Shown here piece after piece: positions 16,394-24,472 of a stretch of DNA of 64,000 bases. The notes under the pieces are model-generated. The model saw only the letters and a program-made list of their open reading frames with translations. It was not told the origin of the DNA and ran no database searches. The stretch is taken from positions 6,812,501-6,876,500 of the forward strand of contig NZ_CP036298.1 in the NCBI RefSeq assembly GCF_007752135.1. Reading direction: 5' to 3'. Origin of the DNA: Aureliella helgolandensis (GTDB lineage Bacteria > Planctomycetota > Planctomycetia > Pirellulales > Pirellulaceae). The position numbers were made by a program, and so were the translations under genes. Within the stretch, counting starts at the first letter, position 1; every line of letters starts with the position of its first letter.

Positions 16394-17083
16394 CTAGGTT
16401 TGATAGGTCAAGTACGCGGGATATCTTCGACCAACCACTGATGGAGAGCCAGGGAATGGATCTTCTAACGCACCGGATGAGTACGCACTTGCCTTGAACT
16501 TGGTAGTACCGTTAACCGCTGTGTCATAACCAACATTTCTGTTAGTGAAAAAGTTCCATCCAACCCAATAGCTTTGTCCTGCGACAATTGAGCCTGAAGC
16601 GGAAAGTGTCAGCCAGTCATTCGCAAGTGGTGCGCCTGCTTCAGATACTGCGACCAACTCACCGATTGTCCCTGCACTGTCCAGCCATACGCCGAGTGTT
16701 GCTTCACCCGTTGCCTGGCTTGTGTACAGCGAGATGCTTTGTATTTCCCCAGAGAACTCTGCCAGATACGCCCCAGACGCCCACACGTAATTTGAAGATA
16801 AGGATGTTGCGACTTGATCGCCGGGTGTAGTCTTTCCAAGCTGAATTGTCTGGGAATCGACACCTCCAACAACTGCCAGCAGCGACGGTTTAAGGTCGCC
16901 GGCAAGCAGCAGCCCTGGACGTAGGGATCCGTCGGGGCGTATCAGCGATGGCTTGACCTCGCTTGCACTGTCAGGTGTGCCGCCGGTGTAGTCTGGCGTA
17001 ACGAGTGACGGTTTGAGGTTGCCCGAACCGTCGGTCAGACCGGGTTTGAGACGATTCGGATCTAGGTCGCTGTAGTCGGGCAT
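16394..17083 (-). CDS. Putative tail fibre protein with Lys-Pro repeat
   Basis: 229 aa using the ATG at 17083; an upstream ATG at 17173 is possible. The N-terminus has four spaced repeats of a K/RPxL unit (LKPGL, LKPSLV, VKPSLI, LRPGLL, LKPSLL). The remainder is a beta-sandwich-like region (QSISLYTSQATGEATLGVWL, SYWVGWNFFTNRNVGYDTAV) typical of receptor-binding tail proteins. It is the first gene of the reverse-strand fibre module and is divergent from the + strand gene at 17332, so promoters for both probably lie in 17084-17331. Confidence 0.6.
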   Translation of the reverse strand: MPDYSDLDPNRLKPGLTDGSGNLKPSLVTPDYTGGTPDSASEVKPSLIRPDGSLRPGLLLAGDLKPSLLAVVGGVDSQTIQLGKTTPGDQVATSLSSNYVWASGAYLAEFSGEIQSISLYTSQATGEATLGVWLDSAGTIGELVAVSEAGAPLANDWLTLSASGSIVAGQSYWVGWNFFTNRNVGYDTAVNGTTKFKASAYSSGALEDPFPGSPSVVGRRYPAYLTYQT

Positions 17084-17331
17084 CTGAACAAACTTCAGGT
17101 GTTTGTGGGTATCTTGCGTATTTACTAACGAGTGCTGTATACCAGAGTAGGGCGAGGGTGCGACAGATTGCACGGATGCGATTCAACTCGCTACTGCAAT
17201 TGTGAAGGATTCACATTGCACCCCGAGCCCTTTTCGAAACGCCAAGGCGACGAACAAGACTGTTCGGCAAGTTCTCCTTAGTTGCAGACGCAAGGATGCG
17301 TCCGCCTTGGCCCCTTCAATTGCCACGCATG

Positions 17332-17817
17332 GATGCCGCAATGGTCAAACGTTCTGCCGACACCGCTGCCAATTTATCAACGATTCTTTGGGCCGCATTG
17401 GGTTTTCTGGCTAAGAAACGCACCGACAAATCGCTACTGCCCGTTGAGACTCCGACGAAGGTCGACGTCACCATCGAGGGCAAGATCGGACGCAAGCAGA
17501 TCTGCGAGCGGGTTATCGGATATCTAAATCTTGGAACCGATGGCCAACGATCGGCCACCAGCGCGGCCGATCCGGTGCGCGTGACCGCCCTGCTGCTCGC
17601 ACAAGTCCCGACGGAGAAACGGGCGGAAGTCATTGCAGGAATCATTGCGGTGAAAGAAAGCACATCACAATTACCTTCGGTGCATGAGACCTATATCGAA
17701 CAAGCCGATCAATTCCTGAAACGTCTAAGATCGAGCACGATGGCCACGGTCAAAGGTTCAGTCACGTTCGCCTTGAACAAGCCCAAACCCAAGCCAGCCG
17801 CTAAAGCGAGTAAGTGA
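17332..17817 (+). CDS. Phage protein of unknown function, 161 aa
   Basis: Start at the ATG at 17332, with 17341 and 17296 as alternatives. A hydrophobic N-terminal stretch (LSTILWAALGFLAKK) is followed by KIGRKQICERVIGYLNLG and ADPVRVTALLLAQVPTEKRA, mostly helical, and a Lys/Pro/Ala-rich tail (KPKPKPAAKASK). It opens the + strand membrane module and its stop directly abuts the next start (TGAATG). Function unknown. Confidence 0.6.
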   Translation, partial: DAAMVKRSADTAANLSTILWAALGFLAKKRTDKSLLPVETPTKVDVTIEGKIGRKQICERVIGYLNLGTDGQRSATSAADPVRVTALLLAQVPTEKRAEVIAGIIAVKESTSQLPSVHETYIEQADQFLKRLRSSTMATVKGSVTFALNKPKPKPAAKASK

Positions 17818-18426
17818 ATGCGATTCCCACCGCGAGCGTTGTTGGCCTTGGTCCTGGTTGTCTCGATTGGATGCGATGTCGATCGAGTTCCCGAGATGGT
17901 GGCCTACCCAGCGCCACCACCGGAAATTCCGGTCGCCAATCTTCCAGCCAGTCTGCGGCAAACAAACTGGGAGCATTCCGGCAACGGCCAAGGATCATGC
18001 GTACACGCGAGCTCGTGCAGTCACTTCCGCTGGCAGGGTAAGCAGTCGCTCGCAGCGGCCTGGCGTCGAGAGTACGCCGGTGGCGAAACGGCCTATTCGA
18101 TCCTCACTAAATGGCGAGCCGAACAAATCCCCTTTGTGTTCACCGAGAACGGAGAGCCAAGCGTCTTGGAGTGGGCGAGTGACACGCGTCGTGGTGCCAT
18201 CATCTGGTACTACCCGCAGCACTGCGTCACCTTCTGCGGATTCTCCGAAATGAATGGCATCGAATACGCGTTCATTCTCGACAACAACCGCACCGGTCAA
18301 TTTCTGGCGATTGAAAAACATGCTTTCCTCCGAGCTTGGCGAAGCTACGGTGGTTTCGCCGCCATCGCCGTGTTCACCCCCACCGGACCATTGCCATGGC
18401 CCGCCTACATTCCCAAAGGAACCTGA
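17818..18426 (+). CDS. Lipoprotein with C39/papain-like cysteine peptidase pattern
   Basis: 202 aa, starting immediately after the previous stop. The lipobox is LVLVVSIGCD (Cys19 acylated). The mature part has GNGQGSCVHASSCSHF (candidate nucleophile Cys), PQHCVTFCGF (His) and FILDNNRTGQF (Asp/Asn) in the order expected of a C39-like peptidase. It may be a phage lysis or entry factor, or a surface protease. The family call rests on motif order only. Confidence 0.55.
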   Translation: MRFPPRALLALVLVVSIGCDVDRVPEMVAYPAPPPEIPVANLPASLRQTNWEHSGNGQGSCVHASSCSHFRWQGKQSLAAAWRREYAGGETAYSILTKWRAEQIPFVFTENGEPSVLEWASDTRRGAIIWYYPQHCVTFCGFSEMNGIEYAFILDNNRTGQFLAIEKHAFLRAWRSYGGFAAIAVFTPTGPLPWPAYIPKGT

Positions 18427-18430
18427 GTCC

Positions 18431-19282
18431 ATGAACGGTTATCCGAAACAGCACAACGTGATCCATCTCAGCATCGGAGCTGCCACGGCGGTCGCACTGT
18501 GTGCGATCATCGTCGGTGGATCCATCATCGCATCGGCCTACCAACCGGCGACGAGTGAAGACTCGCGACCTGGCGTACTGCCTCGCTTGGGAGTGACCGG
18601 CCTGGCTGGATCCAGCGATTCGATGGAAGCGGCCTACGGTCCAGTGAACAAGGGGGCCCTCAACGAAGCCAAGCAGGGGTTATTCGATCGCGTGCGAGCT
18701 CGCCGAGCCTCCCGGATGAACAGCTGCTGTGCTCCGCAGCCTCAGGCAGTGCAGTACGTGGCCACTCGCTACGTGATTACGGGGCCCGGTTACTCGAGTA
18801 ACCCGGTACCGCTCCCCTCGGGACTCTCACAGCCCGTTTACCGGCAACCGCTCAACGCGCCCAATTGTCCAACCTGCCCACTGGAAATTGCTCCCAGTCG
18901 ATCGCCGTCGGACATTCGAGGCGAGTCGATCGAAGACACTTACGGACCACTCAACAAGGCGGCCCTTGGCGAGCGGAAGCAAAGCACGGTTACCAGCTTG
19001 CTAAGTGAGCCGGGAGACGTGGGCGAGCTGCCCAGCAGTCTGGGACCACGGGTGGATCCAACCACGACACTCGATCGACAACCGCTGTATAAGCCCACCG
19101 AGGCGGAACAGCCCTACCTGTCGACAGAATTGCCGAATCCAACCAACGCCGACGGCACGATGCGAGTTGTCACCGAAGCGGGCATCTTGCCACCGCTAGA
19201 ACGATTGCCGATTGTTGCCGCTGGCATCCCAGACAGTCCGCCGGTACCGGCGACAGCACTGCGGATCGTGCCGAGCAAATAA
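18431..19282 (+). CDS. Membrane-anchored phage protein, 283 aa
   Basis: Start ATG 18431 just after the peptidase gene. One N-terminal membrane helix (ATAVALCAIIVGGSIIASA) is followed by a low-complexity, Pro/Ser-rich domain. It contains an internal repeat: MEAAYGPVNKGALNEAKQGL and IEDTYGPLNKAALGERKQS. No enzyme motif seen. Belongs to the 17.3-20.4 kb module of exported and membrane proteins upstream of terminase. Confidence 0.6.
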   Translation: MNGYPKQHNVIHLSIGAATAVALCAIIVGGSIIASAYQPATSEDSRPGVLPRLGVTGLAGSSDSMEAAYGPVNKGALNEAKQGLFDRVRARRASRMNSCCAPQPQAVQYVATRYVITGPGYSSNPVPLPSGLSQPVYRQPLNAPNCPTCPLEIAPSRSPSDIRGESIEDTYGPLNKAALGERKQSTVTSLLSEPGDVGELPSSLGPRVDPTTTLDRQPLYKPTEAEQPYLSTELPNPTNADGTMRVVTEAGILPPLERLPIVAAGIPDSPPVPATALRIVPSK

Positions 19283-19337
19283 CGGTCCCGGCGGCGATCG
19301 TGGATCGTGCAACTTCCCCCATCACAGGATTCGCCGT

Positions 19338-20048
19338 ATGCGTCCCCCATTCAATTGCAAAACCGTATTGGTCCGAAGCGTGGCATTGTGGCTGATGTCG
19401 CTGCAGTGTGGCCTTGTCGTGGCCCAGAACGTGCCAGCCGACCCAGCGGATGCTGCGCGTCCGTATTTGTCCATCTTCACGCATCCCGACTACGCGGCCC
19501 GCCCGCAAGAGGCGGCCCTAGTGCGAGCAGTGCAGGGTGGCGAGCTGCTGCGGTTCGCCCAGTCGAGCCACTTCAAACATTACACCTCGTCCGATCCGAT
19601 CTACCGCGACCGGTTCTCCACGATGTTCCCGACCAGCACTTTCCCAATCGTGTGCGTCCAGCGAAGCGACGGGGCGTATTGGTACAAGGCGAGTGGGAAC
19701 CGTGTGCCGACCGATGGCCGTCAGTTACTCGACGAGATCAAGTACTACGTGGCTTTGGATCCGCAGCTCAATCCGTCTGGCGGTACCGCCGAGTCCGGGT
19801 TGAAAACGCAGATCGGCTACGAGTATGAGCAATGCGGTCCAGATGGTTGCCCGCCTCGGCCCGATACTTGGCTGCCCAACGTAAATCCGCAGCTGCCCGA
19901 TTCGTCCGATTTTGTGCAAATCAAAACGCCCGTGCGCGATTCCATGGCGAGTGGTGTATCGACGCTGTTCGCAGTACTCGCCTGCGGATTTCTGTTGTTC
20001 GTCTTGGTAGTCAGTGCCATTGTCCTCTTTCTTGTTAGGCCCAAATAA
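19338..20048 (+). CDS. Exported phage protein with C-terminal membrane helix, 236 aa
   Basis: The ATG at 19338 precedes a signal peptide (LWLMSLQCGLVVAQ). The mature domain contains RPYLSIFTHPDYAARPQEAA and SDPIYRDRFSTMFPTSTFPI, followed by a hydrophobic C-terminal anchor (TLFAVLACGFLLFVLVVSAI). A domain of unknown function on the outer face of the membrane is suggested. Its 5' part is preserved as a degraded copy at 51755 in the second element, fused to tail-tip sequence. Confidence 0.6.
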   Translation: MRPPFNCKTVLVRSVALWLMSLQCGLVVAQNVPADPADAARPYLSIFTHPDYAARPQEAALVRAVQGGELLRFAQSSHFKHYTSSDPIYRDRFSTMFPTSTFPIVCVQRSDGAYWYKASGNRVPTDGRQLLDEIKYYVALDPQLNPSGGTAESGLKTQIGYEYEQCGPDGCPPRPDTWLPNVNPQLPDSSDFVQIKTPVRDSMASGVSTLFAVLACGFLLFVLVVSAIVLFLVRPK

Positions 20049-20049
20049 C

Positions 20050-20361
20050 ATGACGTCCCTAATAGTTGGTGGGTCTGCACTCGCCTTTGGTTTTCTGTTG
20101 CTGGTCGGTGTGGCTGTCATCGCCATGCGAGCCTTTGTCACGCGTTCGAAGGCAGCCGGAGTCAATCCGTTCGATGGGCTCGACGCACGGGAGATCGAAG
20201 CCATGCGGCGTATCTTTCAAGAGATGCGACAAGCCGAAATCGAAGTGGGACTGCGGAACAAATTGCTGCAAGCAGCTGGGCCCACGGGCGATGTGGCTGC
20301 GACTGCTCAGCCAGCACGTCCGGCAGCCGCCGCCGTGGCTGCCGTCAAACCGACCGCCTAA
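20050..20361 (+). CDS. Small membrane protein, 103 aa
   Basis: It starts two bases after the previous stop. There is one N-terminal membrane helix (GGSALAFGFLLLVGVAVIAM), an amphipathic region (DAREIEAMRRIFQEMRQAEI) and an Ala/Pro-rich tail. Size and layout resemble phage holin or membrane accessory proteins, but nothing decides between them. Confidence 0.55.
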   Translation: MTSLIVGGSALAFGFLLLVGVAVIAMRAFVTRSKAAGVNPFDGLDAREIEAMRRIFQEMRQAEIEVGLRNKLLQAAGPTGDVAATAQPARPAAAAVAAVKPTA

Positions 20362-20418
20362 TCGGAATCGATCGGTCGGACAATTGTTGCGATGCGGATC
20401 CACCAACAATGAAACTGC

Positions 20419-22755
20419 ATGGCCAAGAAAAAGGCGGCCGTCAAAACGCTCCCCGCGAAAGCGGCCAAGAAGGCACCTGCCAAGGTAGCCTCGCGATCTC
20501 GCACGTCTACTCCCAAGAAACGGCCGTCGCCCAAGGAGCAAGTCAAGACGACGGCCGCTACGAAAAAGGCGGCTCGAAAAAAAGCCGCTGCGAGCGAGTC
20601 TAAGAAAACCAAGCGGGCTGGTGCCAAGCGGGTATTCTCTGGGGCCACCACCGACGATGCGTGGATCCAAACGGCCGATGCCTACGCCCGTCACAAGAAG
20701 CGAGCCGGAGAGCGGCAAAAGCAACTCTCCGAAGATGGTCGGGACATCGCTGGCGAAATGCCGCAGGTCACCGATCCCAAGGCCCGGGCGCGCGTCTCCA
20801 AGTCGCTGCGTAAATTCTGCGACGAAGTTTTACCTGAACGGTTCCACCTAGGTTGGTCCGAAGATCACCTGACCGCCATCAAGAAGATGGAACGGGCCAT
20901 TCTGACGGGTGACAATTTTGCGATCGCTATGCCCCGTGGTACCGGCAAGACAACGCTGGTCATTGCGGCCGTGCTGTGGGCCATTGTCTCCGGACACAAA
21001 CGCTACATCGCACTGATTGGCGCCGATCGTGATGCGGCCACGAAGCTGCTCGACGGAATCAAGGTCGAACTGGAAACCAACGATCGTCTGCTCGACCTGT
21101 TCCCGGAGGCTGCCTATCCGATTCGCCGCCTCGAGGGAATTGCCAACCGCTGCCGTGGCCAGCTGTACCAAGGCAATCGAACCTACATCCGCTGGACTAG
21201 CAAGCACATCCAGTTTGCGAACGTGCCCCTGCGTGGCGAGGTTCCTGAAGGTGGACGTACCGCCAGCATGGCGGTTGTGGAAACGGCAGGCATCCGTGGC
21301 AAGATCCGTGGCATGCAGCAGGCCTTGCCCACCGGTGAGATTGTGCGGCCCGATTGTTTCGTGGTCGATGATCCGCAAACCGACACCTCGGCCAAATCAC
21401 GGACGCAGGTGAACTCACGCTTGAATGTGATCACGGGAACTTGTCCCGGTCTGGCTGGTCCGGGGGAATCGATCTCCGGGTTCTGCACCTGCACAGTGAT
21501 CGAACCCGATGACGTGGCGGACCAGCTGCTCAACCCCGAGAAATTCCCAGACTTCCATGGTGAGCGTTTTCAATTGGTCTACGAATGGCCAACGGAGACC
21601 GAACTGTGGGAGGAATATGGCAACGTCTATCGCGAGTCGATGGCGACTGAACTGGGAATGGCCCCTTGCAATACGTTCGTGAAAAAACACTGGAAGCGGC
21701 TGCATGCCGGTTCTCGCGTGGCGTGGGAAGTGCGAAAGCGGAAAGACGAAGTTTCACCGCTGCAGCATGCCTACAATTTGCTGCTGCGTTTGGGCGATAT
21801 GTTTTGGCAGGAATACCAGAACAAGCCCAAGGGGGCAGACGATGCCGAGGACCTGCTCAGCGTCGACGAGATCCAGGCCAAGGTGAACGGCTACCCGCGT
21901 CTGATCCTGCCACCGGTGGCCAACCTGGTCACGGGATTTATCGACGTGCAGGGCGAATGCCTGTTCTACTCAGTGATTGCGACAGCTCGATCGAGTTTTG
22001 ACGCCTGGCTGTTGGACTATGGGACCTGGCCTCGGCAAACGGCCAAGTACTATTCGAAACGCAAACTCGGCAAGCGTCTCTCCCAAATCTACAAGGGGCG
22101 TGGCCAAGAGGGGCGCATCCGACAAGGGATCATGGATTTGACCGCGGATCTGGCTACCACTGATTACACGATGCCCGATGGCCGCACGTCGATGCGGATC
22201 AAGCGGCTGGGCATCGATGCCGCCTGGGGCAAGTCGAGCCCGATCGTCTACGCGTGCGCCATCGAGTCGCCTCACCGATCAATCATGCTGCCCACGTTTG
22301 GCCGTGGTTTGGATGCGATGAAAATGCCCATGGAGTTCTGGACGGCCAAGCCGGGGGAAACGCTGGGCGTGGGCTACGCGATCCGCCCTCGACCTGGCGG
22401 TGGATTGTATGCACTGCTCGACAGCAACTATTGGAAGTCATTCGTGCACGCACGCCTGGCGGTACCGATGGGCGACGCCGGTTGCTTGTCCCTGTTCCAA
22501 CCGGAGATGATCACCACGCATCGATTGATTGCCGAGCACTATCGGTCGGAGACTCGATCGGAAACGAGCAACGGTAGCCGCGTGGTACACATCTGGACGT
22601 TGCCCGATAACAAACCCGACAATGATTTGTTCGATGCAACGGCCGGAGCCATGGCAATGGCCGGGATTGAAGGAGCCAAATTGGCCGATCTAACGGTGCG
22701 GAGAGCTGCGAGCAGCTCAAAACGCCCCAGACGACGTACCACAATCAAGGCCTAG
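20419..22755 (+). CDS. terL: Terminase large subunit with histone H1-like N-terminal extension
   Basis: 778 aa, long for a terminase. Residues 1-70 are Lys/Ala-rich (MAKKKAAVKTLPAKAAKKAP and KKAARKKAAASESKKTK), like the tail of histone H1 or AlgR3. The ATPase follows with Walker A AMPRGTGKTTL (170-180) and Walker B CFVVDD (313-318). The nuclease domain begins near 505 (GFIDVQGECLFYSVIATA), with further acidic residues downstream (RLGIDAAWG). The protein powers DNA packaging into proheads and cuts concatemers. No small terminase is obvious upstream; the basic tail might take part in DNA binding. It opens the virion operon. Confidence 0.88.
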   Translation: MAKKKAAVKTLPAKAAKKAPAKVASRSRTSTPKKRPSPKEQVKTTAATKKAARKKAAASESKKTKRAGAKRVFSGATTDDAWIQTADAYARHKKRAGERQKQLSEDGRDIAGEMPQVTDPKARARVSKSLRKFCDEVLPERFHLGWSEDHLTAIKKMERAILTGDNFAIAMPRGTGKTTLVIAAVLWAIVSGHKRYIALIGADRDAATKLLDGIKVELETNDRLLDLFPEAAYPIRRLEGIANRCRGQLYQGNRTYIRWTSKHIQFANVPLRGEVPEGGRTASMAVVETAGIRGKIRGMQQALPTGEIVRPDCFVVDDPQTDTSAKSRTQVNSRLNVITGTCPGLAGPGESISGFCTCTVIEPDDVADQLLNPEKFPDFHGERFQLVYEWPTETELWEEYGNVYRESMATELGMAPCNTFVKKHWKRLHAGSRVAWEVRKRKDEVSPLQHAYNLLLRLGDMFWQEYQNKPKGADDAEDLLSVDEIQAKVNGYPRLILPPVANLVTGFIDVQGECLFYSVIATARSSFDAWLLDYGTWPRQTAKYYSKRKLGKRLSQIYKGRGQEGRIRQGIMDLTADLATTDYTMPDGRTSMRIKRLGIDAAWGKSSPIVYACAIESPHRSIMLPTFGRGLDAMKMPMEFWTAKPGETLGVGYAIRPRPGGGLYALLDSNYWKSFVHARLAVPMGDAGCLSLFQPEMITTHRLIAEHYRSETRSETSNGSRVVHIWTLPDNKPDNDLFDATAGAMAMAGIEGAKLADLTVRRAASSSKRPRRRTTIKA

Positions 22756-22757
22756 CG

Positions 22758-23057
22758 ATGGCAAAAAATGCGGCACCCCGAAAACGCAACCCCGTTCCTC
22801 CAACGCATGAGGAGATTTCACATCATGAAGCAATAGCTCAACTTCAGAATCTACTACGACAAATGCAACAGCGCAGCGCGGCCTACTACGCAACACCACG
22901 GCGTGGCATTACCGACGCTGCCAAGACAAACGCACTACCGATCGACTATGAGATTCCGATCAGTGGTGCCAAGGAGGTGTTGCAACACCTCGCCTCCGGA
23001 AAATTGAATGTGGTATCGCAGCCCCTTCTCGAATGGATCGTCGAGCGGTTGCGCTAG
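22758..23057 (+). CDS. Phage protein of unknown function, 99 aa
   Basis: It starts just behind the terminase stop. Basic N-terminus (AKNAAPRKRNPVPPTHEEI), then helices ending QPLLEWIVERLR. It lies between terminase and methyltransferase. No motif recognised. Confidence 0.55.
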   Translation: MAKNAAPRKRNPVPPTHEEISHHEAIAQLQNLLRQMQQRSAAYYATPRRGITDAAKTNALPIDYEIPISGAKEVLQHLASGKLNVVSQPLLEWIVERLR

Positions 23058-23095
23058 CTTACTCACTTGATGCACAACATGATGAACGGACTCCC

Positions 23096-23878
23096 ATGAA
23101 TACCAATCAACTCTGCCCCAAATGCAAAGAATCCTCGGTTCTCGTTCCCATCACGGGCAACCGCTGGGACTCTTACCACTCACGCGCCGAGATCGCTCTG
23201 GACTGTATCGAGGAAGGGACCATCGACGCCGTGATCACGGATCCTCCCTACGGATCGGGAGGAACCACGGTTGCGAAACGACTGCGTCCCTCTTCGGAGA
23301 AGTACCAGAGCAGCGATCGAAAGGAAAAACTCCCGGACATCGATGGCGATGCCATGTTGCCGGAGGCCTGGATGCGAATGATGACCACCATCTTCGACAA
23401 GGTCCGCAGGGCTTGCAAGCCAGGTGCCGATCTACTCGTCTTCTGTGACTGGATGAGTCTCACTCGCTTTATCGAAGTGATCGGGGCGGCTGGACTGCAT
23501 GTCCGCAGCGTCGGTGTCTGGGACAAGGGACGTTGCACGCGTCCGAACCGCAACGGCATGCGGAACCAAGTCGAGATGATTCTCCACGCGCGGCGATCGG
23601 GCAAAGCGGAGCGTCAGAAAGACATCTACCTCAATGGCGTTTTTCAGTATCCGACGATGCGGAACAATAAACTGCATTTGACGCAAAAGCCGCTTGAATT
23701 GATGCATGAACTAATGCAGCTGGCACCTCCGGAAGGAATCGTGCTCGATCCGTTCCAGGGATCGGGAACCACGGGTGTGGCCGCCTTGCAAACGAATCGA
23801 CGGTACATCGGTATCGAATCGGTAAAGCACTACCACGATATTGCCGTGCAGCGATTGCAAGAGTTCAGTACCCCGTAG
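23096..23878 (+). CDS. DNA N4/N6-methyltransferase, beta-class order, with N-terminal CxxC
   Basis: 260 aa from the ATG at 23096. A short zinc-knuckle-like start (NTNQLCPKCKESS) precedes motif IV TDPPYGSGG (DPPY at 49-52). Then LLVFCDWMSL and motif I LDPFQGSGTTGVAAL (about 219-233), giving the IV-before-I order of beta-class amino-methyltransferases. It transfers a methyl group from S-adenosylmethionine to adenine N6 or cytosine N4. No endonuclease partner is nearby, so it is an orphan phage methylase, probably masking phage DNA from restriction. Its site in the virion operon suggests late expression. Confidence 0.9.
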   Translation: MNTNQLCPKCKESSVLVPITGNRWDSYHSRAEIALDCIEEGTIDAVITDPPYGSGGTTVAKRLRPSSEKYQSSDRKEKLPDIDGDAMLPEAWMRMMTTIFDKVRRACKPGADLLVFCDWMSLTRFIEVIGAAGLHVRSVGVWDKGRCTRPNRNGMRNQVEMILHARRSGKAERQKDIYLNGVFQYPTMRNNKLHLTQKPLELMHELMQLAPPEGIVLDPFQGSGTTGVAALQTNRRYIGIESVKHYHDIAVQRLQEFSTP

Positions 23879-23917
23879 TCAGACCACTATTTGTTTTCAG
23901 CTTAGACAAGGATGCCC

Positions 23918-24232
23918 ATGGCTACTCGCAAGAACCCCGCGCCGAAGAACCCGACCGCTCCTCGGCGCCGCAACGGGAGGCCCAAAGGGTCGAAAGACAT
24001 CCAACGCGACGAGGTCGACGTCATCGGATCGCGTTGCAAGAAATGTGGATCCAGCCTGCGGACTCCCTACGCGAATGATCCAACGCGGATGGCTTACCCC
24101 GGAGTGGATCCCATCACGGGCAAGCCCTACACGCAAATCGTGTGGCGACGGACGCAGTGTCGGGATTGTGGCCAGCACCGCATCGACAAGTGCTATGAAA
24201 ATCTGCCCAAGAAGAGGTCCCAGCAATCATGA
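23918..24232 (+). CDS. Zinc-ribbon protein with AT-hook-like motif, 104 aa
   Basis: Chosen start 23918 (AAGG at suitable spacing); 23912 is possible. RRRNGRPKGSKD resembles an AT-hook (RGRPKG type). A four-Cys zinc ribbon follows: SRCKKCGSS and TQCRDCGQHR. The combination suggests a DNA-binding protein, perhaps with a small-terminase-like or regulatory role given its place between methylase and head genes. Inference only. The ATGA overlap couples it to the next gene. Confidence 0.6.
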   Translation: MATRKNPAPKNPTAPRRRNGRPKGSKDIQRDEVDVIGSRCKKCGSSLRTPYANDPTRMAYPGVDPITGKPYTQIVWRRTQCRDCGQHRIDKCYENLPKKRSQQS

Positions 24233-24426
24233 GCCCCACCGAAATCAAAGCTCGCATTGATGAGATCGATTGCATCCTGCAGTCGGGTGCCAAGTCGGTC
24301 ACGGTCGACGGTGTGACGACAACTTGGGATCACGACAGCCTACGCAGCGAGCGTGGGGACCTGGAACGCAAGCTGTCCCCCAAGACGCGTCGACGTCCGT
24401 TCATCCTCAAGCCTCGCTTGGGCTAG
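24229..24426 (+). CDS. gpW-like head-tail joining protein
   Basis: 65 aa: MSPTEIKARIDEIDCILQSG, SVTVDGVTTTWDHDSLRSER, GDLERKLS. Two helices around a short beta hairpin match the gpW family, which binds beneath the portal at the end of head filling. Length and position directly before portal fit. Confidence 0.72.
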   Translation: MSPTEIKARIDEIDCILQSGAKSVTVDGVTTTWDHDSLRSERGDLERKLSPKTRRRPFILKPRLG

Positions 24427-24472
24427 GTTTCCATTTTTTGTCACAGCTTTACGTATAGATAGTTAGATTGCC

